A stretch of 7,024 nucleotides of DNA from SG8-4 sp964598225 (GCA_964598225.1 CAZRBG010000124.1:1-7024); one strand, 5' to 3'. Positions 1 through 5,002 are shown, numbered from the stretch's first letter. The notes: a model not told the origin generated them from the sequence alone. Made by a program: numbers and translations.

Positions 1-27
1 TTTCAAAAAATCAAGCTGCATTTAGAG

Positions 28-58
28 TTGGCCTAAATTGCAAAAGTCCAGTTATAAA
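28..58 (+). promoter_or_regulatory. Possible sigma70-like promoter upstream of queC
   Basis: TTGGCC at 28-33 could be a -35 box and TATAAA at 53-58 a -10 box. The 19-nt spacer is longer than ideal. It lies about 60 bp before the queC start in an AT-rich stretch. The rest of the 117-bp leader shows no preQ1-riboswitch-like elements that I can recognise. The call rests only on box similarity. Confidence 0.3.
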
Positions 59-117
59 TATCGAGGGCAAAGACCGCTTCGAATGGCGGCTAATCTAATA
101 TTGACGGAGAACACGCG

Positions 118-825
118 GTGGCGGTACCAAAAGCAGTCATCCTGTTGAGCGGCGGCCTTGACTCGGCAACAACTCTTGCCGTGGCGCGAAATGAAGGTTT
201 TCACTGCTACGCCCTGACCTTGCAATACGGCCAGCGGCACGAACGGGAAATCGCCGCCGCAAAAAGAGTGGCCGATCATCTTGCTGTTCTTGAGCATCGT
301 ATAATCGATATTGATCTGGCTGCTTTCGGCGGCTCAGCGCTTACCGATTCGGCTATCGATGTGCCTAAGGACAGAGCCGATCTGGATGATTCGACGAAAA
401 TACCGCTCACATACGTACCTGCTCGAAACACGATATTTCTCGGCTACGCCCTCGCCTGGGCCGAGGTTACCGGGGCCTTCGACATATTTATCGGCGTCAA
501 CTCGACCGACTATAGCGGCTATCCCGACTGCCGGGCCGAATTCATCGCTGCCTTCGAGAAGACCGCGAATCTTGCTACCGCCGCCGCCGTCGAGGGCAGG
601 GGACGGTACAGGATTCATACGCCGATTATTGAGATGGCAAAGGCACAGATTATCCTCGCCGGCACCAGGCTGGGTGTCGATTATTCCCTGACGCACAGTT
701 GCTACGATCCGGATGAACGAGGCAGAAGCTGCGGGCAGTGCGACTCCTGCCGACTCAGACTAAAAGGCTTTGCCGAGGCGGGGCTCGTGGACCCTCTCGA
801 ATATCGAACAAAGAATGTGGAGTGA
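118..825 (+). CDS. queC: 7-cyano-7-deazaguanine (preQ0) synthase QueC
   Basis: QueC is the cytosolic ATP-dependent enzyme that turns 7-carboxy-7-deazaguanine into preQ0 with ammonia, in the pathway to queuosine in tRNA. The 235-residue protein has family-typical length. The N-terminal PP-loop is SGGLDS at residues 11-16. The central block with PARNTIFLGYALA, then GVNSTDYSGYPDCR, is characteristic of QueC. The C-terminal zinc site is complete: Cys195, Cys205, Cys208 and Cys211 (C-x9-C-x2-C-x2-C). The start is a GTG preceded by GGAG at 106-109 with an 8-nt spacing, and the protein begins directly before the beta-strand leading into the PP-loop, so no extension is needed. queE follows on the same strand after 165 bp of repeat-rich DNA, so co-transcription is plausible but not tight. 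queD, queF and folE are not in the window. Confidence 0.95.
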   Translation: MAVPKAVILLSGGLDSATTLAVARNEGFHCYALTLQYGQRHEREIAAAKRVADHLAVLEHRIIDIDLAAFGGSALTDSAIDVPKDRADLDDSTKIPLTYVPARNTIFLGYALAWAEVTGAFDIFIGVNSTDYSGYPDCRAEFIAAFEKTANLATAAAVEGRGRYRIHTPIIEMAKAQIILAGTRLGVDYSLTHSCYDPDERGRSCGQCDSCRLRLKGFAEAGLVDPLEYRTKNVE

Positions 826-842
826 AATAAATATTCAAAGAC

Positions 843-920
843 GAGTATAAGAGTATCAGAGTATCAGAGTATCAGGTAGGTGACTCGAAAGTCCTTCCTG
901 ATACCCTGATAATCTGATAT
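843..920. repeat. Octameric TATCAG-type repeats forming a long imperfect hairpin
   Basis: Four tandem 8-nt units lie at 843-850, 851-858, 859-866 and 867-874. The first is GAGTATAA and the other three are GAGTATCA. Opposite-strand versions of the same unit lie at 897-904 (CCTGATAC), 905-912 (CCTGATAA) and 913-920 (TCTGATAT). Bases 853-876 can pair with 897-920: 22 of 24 positions pair (one as G-T), with mismatches at 868/905 and 861/912 and a 20-nt loop. The array sits between queC and queE. No T-run follows, so it is not an obvious intrinsic terminator. It could act as an mRNA-stabilising or processing stem, or simply be a dispersed chromosomal repeat. Function is unknown. Confidence 0.8.
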
Positions 921-947
921 CTCCGCAGGACGCCTAAGGCGCTGCAC

Positions 948-971
948 CCTGATCCCCTGATGACCTGATAC
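948..971. repeat. Second block of CCTGATnn octamers before queE
   Basis: Three consecutive octamers, CCTGATCC (948-955), CCTGATGA (956-963) and CCTGATAC (964-971), continue the repeat family found at 897-920, in the same orientation. They lie 27 bp after the first block and 20 bp before the queE start. The block could alternatively pair with the GAGTATCA units at 851-876, so two exclusive folds of this intergenic RNA are conceivable. That is inference from base complementarity only. Confidence 0.7.
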
Positions 972-990
972 ACTCGTTCGGGACGAACAA

Positions 991-1671
991 ATGATAGTAA
1001 ACGAAATATTCTACTCACTGCAGGGTGAGGGATTCCTCGCCGGAATGCCCAGTATTTTTGTGCGGCTGGCCGGATGTCCGCTTCGCTGCCGATGGTGCGA
1101 TACCAAATATGCCTGGTCCGAGGATTCGGGGCAGGATCGTACTATCCCCGAGATAATTGAAGCAGTATCTAAATATCACTGCAACTTCGTGGTAATCACC
1201 GGAGGCGAGCCGATGGTTCAGTTCGAGGTCCGGCAGTTGGCCAGGGAACTGAGAGCTGAGGGCAAACATATAACAATCGAAACTGCCGGCATCGCTTTTA
1301 TTCCGAACATAGAATGCGACCTTATGAGCATCAGCCCGAAGCTAAGCAATTCGGTGCCGAAAGATATCGATTTGGCGGCAACACACAGGGACTCGAGACT
1401 CGACCTGGCCGTGCTCGGAGAGTTGCTCGCTAATTACAATTACCAGCTCAAGTTCGTCGTCGAATCCGTTAACGACCTGCCGGAGGTTCAGGAAGTCATA
1501 GATCAATTGGGCAACGTTGCTCCCGGAATGGTTATGTTAATGCCGCAGGCCGCCACGAAAGAAGAACTCTTATCCAAATCCCCGATCGTGGCGGAGCTCT
1601 GCAAATCCGCCGGCTATGCCTTCTGCCAGAGGCTCCAGGTCCTGCTCTGGGGCGACCGGACAGGCACGTAG
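991..1671 (+). CDS. queE: 7-carboxy-7-deazaguanine synthase QueE (radical SAM)
   Basis: QueE is a radical S-adenosylmethionine enzyme that contracts 6-carboxy-tetrahydropterin to 7-carboxy-7-deazaguanine, the substrate of QueC, in the cytosol. The 226-residue protein starts with the typical NEIFYSLQGEG segment. The [4Fe-4S] motif is Cys29-x3-Cys33-x2-Cys36, followed by DTKYAW. The GGEP motif for SAM binding is at 71-74. Later come IETAG, SISPKLSNS, LKFVVE and MLMPQ blocks usual in this family. The C-terminal half is intact and ends in a TAG stop. The start at 991 is well supported by the conserved N-terminus, although no good Shine-Dalgarno is visible; a small inverted repeat (976-988) occupies that place. 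Pairing with queC supports a preQ0/queuosine role, but a role in DNA 7-deazaguanine modification cannot be excluded from this window alone. Confidence 0.95.
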   Translation: MIVNEIFYSLQGEGFLAGMPSIFVRLAGCPLRCRWCDTKYAWSEDSGQDRTIPEIIEAVSKYHCNFVVITGGEPMVQFEVRQLARELRAEGKHITIETAGIAFIPNIECDLMSISPKLSNSVPKDIDLAATHRDSRLDLAVLGELLANYNYQLKFVVESVNDLPEVQEVIDQLGNVAPGMVMLMPQAATKEELLSKSPIVAELCKSAGYAFCQRLQVLLWGDRTGT

Positions 1672-1713
1672 CCCGGCCACAATCCGCTATTTAGCGAATT
1701 CCGGATTTGATAA

Positions 1714-1742
1714 TTGACAATCAACAGTCAATAATCAATAAT
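1714..1742 (+). promoter_or_regulatory. Sigma70-like promoter for tRNA-Leu
   Basis: A perfect -35 box TTGACA at 1714-1719 is followed after exactly 17 nt by AATAAT at 1737-1742, a 5/6 match to the -10 consensus. Predicted transcription would start near 1749, about 11 nt before the mature tRNA 5' end. The -10 box falls inside the heptameric repeat block at 1721-1748, so the repeat itself may supply part of the promoter. Seen in sequence; activity is inferred. Confidence 0.6.
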
Positions 1743-1748
1743 CAAAAG
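1721..1748. repeat. Heptameric TCAATAA-type tandem repeat upstream of tRNA-Leu
   Basis: Four consecutive 7-nt units: TCAACAG (1721-1727), TCAATAA (1728-1734), TCAATAA (1735-1741) and TCAAAAG (1742-1748). The opposite-strand version reappears on the far side of the tRNA: AATAATCAAT at 1730-1739 is the exact reverse complement of ATTGATTATT at 1851-1860. The pair therefore brackets the tRNA gene. Confidence 0.65.
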
Positions 1749-1759
1749 ATAATCGCCTC

Positions 1760-1843
1760 GCCCGGGTGGCGGAATAGGCAGACGCGCTAGCTTGAGGGGC
1801 TAGTGACCTTCGGGTCGTGCTGGTTCGACTCCAGTCCCGGGCA
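1760..1843 (+). tRNA. tRNA-Leu with GAG anticodon
   Basis: The 7-bp acceptor stem is GCCCGGG (1760-1766) paired with CCCGGGC (1836-1842), with discriminator A at 1843. The anticodon stem CTAGC (1787-1791) pairs with GCTAG (1799-1803) around the loop TTGAGGG, giving anticodon GAG at 1794-1796, which reads CUC and CUU leucine codons. A class II long variable arm with GACC-TTCG-GGTC (1805-1816) is present, as expected for leucine. The T arm is GCTGG/CCAGT with loop TTCGACT. The 3' CCA is not encoded: the next bases are GTTCC, so CCA must be added by nucleotidyltransferase. The gene has its own likely promoter and is flanked by inverted short repeats. Confidence 0.96.
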
Positions 1844-1850
1844 GTTCCGC

Positions 1851-1917
1851 ATTGATTATTTACTATTCATTCGGCTTCGCTCAGGACAAGCTTAATATTG
1901 ACTATTGATGATTTGCC
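1851..1917. repeat. Heptameric repeats plus a TCGGCTTCGCTC motif downstream of tRNA-Leu
   Basis: Right-hand repeats in the opposite orientation to those before the tRNA: GATTATT (1854-1860), TACTATT (1861-1867), and further on ATTGACT (1897-1903), ATTGATG (1904-1910) and ATTTGCC (1911-1917). Between them lies TCGGCTTCGCTC (1871-1882), which occurs identically at 4391-4402. The combination looks like two different dispersed intergenic repeats nested in each other. No coding function is seen in this 182-bp gap. Confidence 0.5.
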
Positions 1918-1950
1918 CGCCACAGGATTCTTCATTTCCAGGGTTAAGTG

Positions 1951-1967
1951 CGGCCGGAGAACGGCCG
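1951..1967. other. Perfect CGGCCG hairpin upstream of the small ORF
   Basis: CGGCCG (1951-1956), loop GAGAA, CGGCCG (1962-1967) form a stable 6-bp stem about 58 bp before the start codon at 2026. No T-run follows, so it is not a classical terminator. It could be a leader structure of the small gene, or part of a repeat. Confidence 0.35.
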
Positions 1968-2025
1968 ACGTATCCGCTGTAAGTGGTTCTGGATAAATAT
2001 GACATAGCGACGAAGGAGAACGAAT

Positions 2026-2223
2026 ATGCATTTGGAAGAGTTGCTTCAGTGTATCGAGGAAAATCGGCGGGAATTTATGGCCAAACGTGCTGAAAAGGTC
2101 CGTTCCACCGAATCTGCCGCTGAGGTCAGCCTGCGAGGGGAAAATGGGACTCAAGATTCGGCAGACAACAAGGGCGGGGCAGTACCGGCGGAAGTGGAAG
2201 TCGGCGCGGTTACCGGACAGTAA
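2026..2223 (+). CDS. Hypothetical small protein (65 aa)
   Basis: I do not recognise this protein. Support for it being real comes from a strong Shine-Dalgarno, AAGGAG at 2013-2018, with 7-nt spacing to the ATG, and from a structured N-terminus. Residues 1-27 are charged and predicted helical (MHLEELLQCIEENRREF and on), with one cysteine at position 9. The rest, from about residue 28, is low-complexity, rich in Glu, Ala, Gly, Ser and Val, and probably disordered. There is no signal peptide or membrane segment. It stands alone after the tRNA and before a 414-bp gap without a convincing gene. It may be a short regulatory or scaffold protein, or a chance ORF. Confidence 0.5.
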   Translation: MHLEELLQCIEENRREFMAKRAEKVRSTESAAEVSLRGENGTQDSADNKGGAVPAEVEVGAVTGQ

Positions 2224-2298
2224 GGATTAAGCCCGTCAGGATGCGATATTCCGCATTATGGCGGGATTTGTTCATAATCCCCTTTCAAATAGCCTCTC

Positions 2299-2410
2299 GA
2301 CTTCTTTCGGGGTGACATTGCGGGGCTGAAGTGTGGTCGCTTATCACACCTTGAACGAAGTTCCTCTTTTTCGAGTAGAGCGGCAGCGGGGTCACCCGCA
2401 GCGCGAAGTC
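2299..2410. repeat. Spaced inverted-repeat element in the 414-bp gap without a convincing gene
   Basis: Between the small gene and the YkgJ-like gene no convincing gene is seen. The left part contains matched ends: GACTTC (2299-2304), 5 nt, GGGTGAC (2310-2316), answered on the opposite strand by GTCACCC (2391-2397), 7 nt, GAAGTC (2405-2410). Both ends resemble the CTTCGCTC-type motif also present at 1871 and 4391. The layout fits a small non-autonomous element or a folded RNA of about 112 nt. A 64-codon minus-strand frame (2256-2450) crosses it but lacks a good ribosome binding site. The remainder, 2411-2563, shows nothing recognisable. Confidence 0.45.
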
Positions 2411-2563
2411 CTTTAGCTCTGTCCGAATATTTTGGCCGGCGTTTTATCATTTCTTCGTTTTCTTTGAAGGCCGCTCCTGTTTGAAAGAACCTATGCCTCC
2501 TGCGCCGATTTCACTCCTTTTCCTTCCGAAACTACCGCGGCGACTGCTTTCAGTCTGTTGATC

Positions 2564-2592
2564 TTGACAGGGGCGGGGCGATAGCCTATAGT
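2564..2592 (+). promoter_or_regulatory. Near-consensus sigma70 promoter for the YkgJ-like gene and hisS
   Basis: TTGACA (2564-2569) matches the -35 consensus exactly. After a 17-nt spacer comes TATAGT (2587-2592), a 5/6 match to the -10 box. Transcription would begin near 2599, giving a leader of roughly 40-50 nt. As the next gene overlaps hisS, this promoter probably supplies histidyl-tRNA synthetase too. Confidence 0.7.
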
Positions 2593-2646
2593 TGCTTTTC
2601 GTGAACTGAATTGTTGGTGAGTTTAACGTAATGGAGTATGATGACA

Positions 2647-3048
2647 ATGGCAAAGAAGGATCAATGCAAAAACTGCACTGGATTGTGCTGTAGATATTTT
2701 GCGCTGCCGATCGAGACGCCGGAAGACAAGGAAGACTACGACGATATAAGATGGTATTTGTGCCACGAAGATGTAACCGTATTCGTTGAGGACGGCGACT
2801 GGTACGTCAACATAAAGAATAAGTGCAGACACCTTAACGATGAAAACTATCGCTGCGACATCTACGATAAGAGGCCTAAAATCTGCCGGGGTTATCGTCA
2901 TGCCGACTGCGATTTCGTCCAGGGCGAGTACGACTACGAGCTTCACTTTACCGACGACAAACAGATGGAAGAGTACATCAAGATAAAATTCGACAACAAC
3001 GTCATCGAAAAGAAGAAAGACCGCAAGAGAAAGAAGAAAAAGAAATGA
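2647..3048 (+). CDS. YkgJ-family cysteine-cluster (putative Zn/Fe-chelating) protein
   Basis: This is a small cytosolic protein of the YkgJ/CxxCxxCC family (133 residues), presumed to bind zinc or an iron-sulfur centre; its molecular role is unknown. The N-terminal cluster is Cys7-x2-Cys10-x3-Cys14-Cys15. Further cysteines are at 39, 60, 70, 80 and 88, including the family pattern Cys70-x-IY-x2-RP-x2-Cys80-R. The C-terminus is extremely lysine-rich (EKKKDRKRKKKKK), unusual for the family. Start choice: ATG codons occur in frame at 2638, 2641 and 2647. GGAG at 2633-2636 is too close to the first, and 10 nt from the third, where MAKKDQCKNC begins, so I prefer 2647. The stop overlaps the hisS start by 4 bp (ATGA), indicating translational coupling, and the purine-rich codons of the Lys tail probably serve as the hisS ribosome binding region. 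Confidence 0.85.
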   Translation: MAKKDQCKNCTGLCCRYFALPIETPEDKEDYDDIRWYLCHEDVTVFVEDGDWYVNIKNKCRHLNDENYRCDIYDKRPKICRGYRHADCDFVQGEYDYELHFTDDKQMEEYIKIKFDNNVIEKKKDRKRKKKKK

Positions 3049-4346
3049 AAATACCGCCGGTAAAGGGGACCAGGGATTTCTATCCGCCTCAGATGGCGGT
3101 TCGCAATTTCATCATCGACGGCTGGAAAAAGGCGTCGCTGCGCAACGGCTTTGAAGAGTACGACGGGCCGATCTTCGAGTATTTGAAGATGTTCCAGGTC
3201 AAAAGCGGCGACGAAATCGTCGAGCAATTGTTTTCATTGCAGGACCGGGGCGGCAGAGACCTTGCGCTGAGGCCCGAGATGACGCCCACGCTGGCGAGAA
3301 TGGTAAACCAGCAGATCAACTCACTGGCCAAACCAATCAAGTGGTTTTCCGTGCCGCGCCTGTTCCGCGCCGAACGCCCCCAAAAGGGGCGCCTCCGCGA
3401 ATTCTTCCAATGGAACATAGACATAATCGGCGTCGACGACATCCTCGCCGATGCCGAGATCATTTTCACGACTGTGGATTATCTGCGTGAGGTCGGATTA
3501 ACACACAGAGATGTCGGGGTAAAGATTTCAAGTAGGCGATTCCTCTCTTCGGCTATGCGAAACGCTGGCGTTACTGAGGATAAGTTGGAAACACTATATA
3601 CTCTTCTCGACAAGTACGCAAAGATGCCGCCAGAGGCTTTTAAGGAGGCGCTACTGGCGCAGGTCTCCGACTCGGGTGCGGTCGGAAAGATTGTGAATTT
3701 CATACGAGCTACGACGTTGGCTGACGCAAGAGAAGCAGTGGGTGGCAATCCTGAAATGGATGAATCAGTGCAGGAGCTTGCACGCTTGATGGACCTGCTG
3801 GACGAGATGGGGGTGTCACGATTCTGCGAATTCTCTCCGAGCATAGTCAGGGGCCTGGCATACTATACGGGAATAGTGTTCGAGGTACATGAGCGCAAGC
3901 AGGAGCTTCGCGCCATCTGCGGAGGTGGAAGATACGACAACTTACTGAGAGATTTTGGCGGCCCGTCAATACCAGCTACCGGCATGGGGCTGGGAGACTG
4001 TGTTCTGGAAATCCTGCTCGAAGAGAAAGGATTGTTGCAGAAGCAGTTACCGGCGCGCAGGCTGGACTATTTCGTTGCTTGTGTGGATAAGAATTACAAG
4101 GACGCGACTGATGCAACGCTCAAACTCACAATGAAATTACGCTCGGCAGGTTTGGCTGCCAGTTTCAGTTACAAGCGCGGCAAGCTCGGTAAGCAGTTGA
4201 AGCAGGCCGCGGATCAAAAAGCGCGACAGTGTATTATCATCGGCGAGGAGTACAGAGATAACAAGCTTGCCGTTAAAGACATGGGTACCGGCGAGCAGGA
4301 GCTTGTGGACGTGGATGAGTTTCTGTCGAGGTTGGGCTCGGATTAA
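3045..4346 (+). CDS. hisS: Histidyl-tRNA synthetase
   Basis: This is a class II aminoacyl-tRNA synthetase that charges tRNA-His with histidine using ATP in the cytosol. The 433 residues are a usual length. Visible in order: PVKGTRDFYP (5-14); LRPEMTPTLARM (75-86), holding the substrate-binding Glu78; motif 2 PRLFRAERPQKGRLREFFQ (104-122); the histidine-specific block VRGLAYYTG (268-276) with Arg269; GGGRYDNLL (293-301); and the C-terminal anticodon-binding domain from about 338, with LGKQLKQA (381-388) and TGEQELV (415-421). Motif 3 (ATGMGLGDCVLEILL, 311-325) lacks the canonical arginine; Asp318 stands in its place. The start overlaps the upstream YkgJ-like gene. Arginine codons shift from mostly CGC before residue 150 to mostly AGA/CGA/AGG between 155 and 302. 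The frame is intact. Confidence 0.96.
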   Translation: MKIPPVKGTRDFYPPQMAVRNFIIDGWKKASLRNGFEEYDGPIFEYLKMFQVKSGDEIVEQLFSLQDRGGRDLALRPEMTPTLARMVNQQINSLAKPIKWFSVPRLFRAERPQKGRLREFFQWNIDIIGVDDILADAEIIFTTVDYLREVGLTHRDVGVKISSRRFLSSAMRNAGVTEDKLETLYTLLDKYAKMPPEAFKEALLAQVSDSGAVGKIVNFIRATTLADAREAVGGNPEMDESVQELARLMDLLDEMGVSRFCEFSPSIVRGLAYYTGIVFEVHERKQELRAICGGGRYDNLLRDFGGPSIPATGMGLGDCVLEILLEEKGLLQKQLPARRLDYFVACVDKNYKDATDATLKLTMKLRSAGLAASFSYKRGKLGKQLKQAADQKARQCIIIGEEYRDNKLAVKDMGTGEQELVDVDEFLSRLGSD

Positions 4347-4390
4347 ATGTCACGCCCAGTGAAGTTGAGTACGCCGTTTTAACAGGTTCC

Positions 4391-4402
4391 TCGGCTTCGC
4401 TC
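4391..4402. repeat. Second copy of the TCGGCTTCGCTC intergenic motif
   Basis: This motif is identical over 12 nt to 1871-1882. The following bases, CGGAAAGACGTGCC, also resemble the downstream part of the element ends at 2299 and 2410. It sits in the 100-bp gap between hisS and the next gene and is probably a fragment of the same dispersed repeat family. No terminator for hisS is evident in this gap. Confidence 0.45.
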
Positions 4403-4446
4403 GGAAAGACGTGCCGGGATGACGTCAGAGTTGCCGAGAAGCGCAT

Positions 4447-4962
4447 ATGAGGGACTTTTCTCCCAATCATTACGAGCGGGCGTTTGAGAATTGGCTGCTC
4501 GATAATCGGATTCCGTATGAGCGCTCCGATGACAGCAAGAGGGCGCATTTCGGCTGTTCAGATATCAAGAGCTTCGATTTTCTGGTGGAGCCTTCCGCGG
4601 GGCGGAGGATAATCGCCGAAGTTAAGGGCAGGACATTCAAAGGAATCTGCCCGGCGAAGATGGCGGGCTTCGAGTCATGGGTCACGAGAGAAGACGTTGA
4701 GAGCCTTGGCCGGTGGCGGGAGATTCTCGGCCAAGGCCATCAGGCCGTATTTGTGTTCGCTTACAGGATCGAGAACATCGACGTCGATTTTGACGGCATG
4801 GACGTTCTGGATTTCGACGACAGCAGATACCTTTTCTTCTGCGTAAAGCTTGAGGACTACCGCAGGTTCATGCAACGCCGCAGCCCGAAGTGGCAAACTG
4901 TCACCTTGCCTGCCGAGAAATTCCGCGAGACTGCGATTCACATCAGGACGTTTATGCTTTGA
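4447..4962 (+). CDS. HYExAFE-family protein, PD-(D/E)XK nuclease-like
   Basis: This 171-residue protein opens with the family signature His8-Tyr9-Glu10-x-Ala12-Phe13-Glu14. The biological function of the family is, to my knowledge, not established. The signature helix is followed by Asp44 in the strand SFDFLV (42-47), then IIAEVKGR (55-62) with Glu58-x-Lys60. A helix Glu, then Asp, then E-x-K is the order of a PD-(D/E)XK nuclease active site, so a metal-dependent nuclease fold is a reasonable inference. A helix around REDVESLGRWREIL (81-94) and a strand HQAVFVFAYRI (98-108) continue the fold. There is no signal peptide or transmembrane segment, so it should be cytosolic. The ATG has only a weak purine stretch (GAGAAG) upstream. 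It lies 100 bp after hisS and may share that transcript. No DNA-methylase or other defence partner is adjacent. Confidence 0.8.
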   Translation: MRDFSPNHYERAFENWLLDNRIPYERSDDSKRAHFGCSDIKSFDFLVEPSAGRRIIAEVKGRTFKGICPAKMAGFESWVTREDVESLGRWREILGQGHQAVFVFAYRIENIDVDFDGMDVLDFDDSRYLFFCVKLEDYRRFMQRRSPKWQTVTLPAEKFRETAIHIRTFML

Positions 4963-4973
4963 TGAATTTTGTA

Positions 4974-5002
4974 TTGACCGTAACTTAGTCCGCTGATAGA
5001 AT
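4974..5002 (+). promoter_or_regulatory. Sigma70-like promoter for the Dabb lipoprotein gene
   Basis: TTGACC (4974-4979, 5/6 match to -35) and TAGAAT (4997-5002, 5/6 match to -10) are separated by the optimal 17 nt. They lie immediately after the preceding stop codon and about 60 bp before the next start, leaving a leader of roughly 50 nt. This suggests the lipoprotein gene is transcribed independently. Confidence 0.6.

Noticed and set aside
1..117. preQ1/preQ0 riboswitch before queC
   Set aside because: Expected for a queuosine-pathway gene, but I could not find the characteristic stem-loop and A-rich tail or any convincing pseudoknot in the 117 bases available.
311..691. 126-codon plus-strand frame and 120-codon minus-strand frame inside queC
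   Set aside because: Both overlap the clearly real queC and have shadow-like composition (Pro/Ser/Arg-rich) without ribosome binding sites.
843..971. CRISPR-like array
   Set aside because: Units are 8 nt, directly abutting and in two orientations, with no spacers or cas genes.
1681..1707. Intrinsic terminator after queE
   Set aside because: AATCCG (1681-1686) pairs with CGGATT (1702-1707) and an inner CGCTA/TAGCG exists, but the inner loop is only 2 nt and there is no T-run, so the support is too weak.
2249..2266. CCGC-ATTATG-GCGG hairpin as terminator of the small gene
   Set aside because: It has only four strong pairs and no T-run directly after it, so it is likely too weak to act.
3479..3844. 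121-codon minus-strand frame within hisS
   Set aside because: Antisense shadow of hisS; serine/arginine-rich translation with no domain features.
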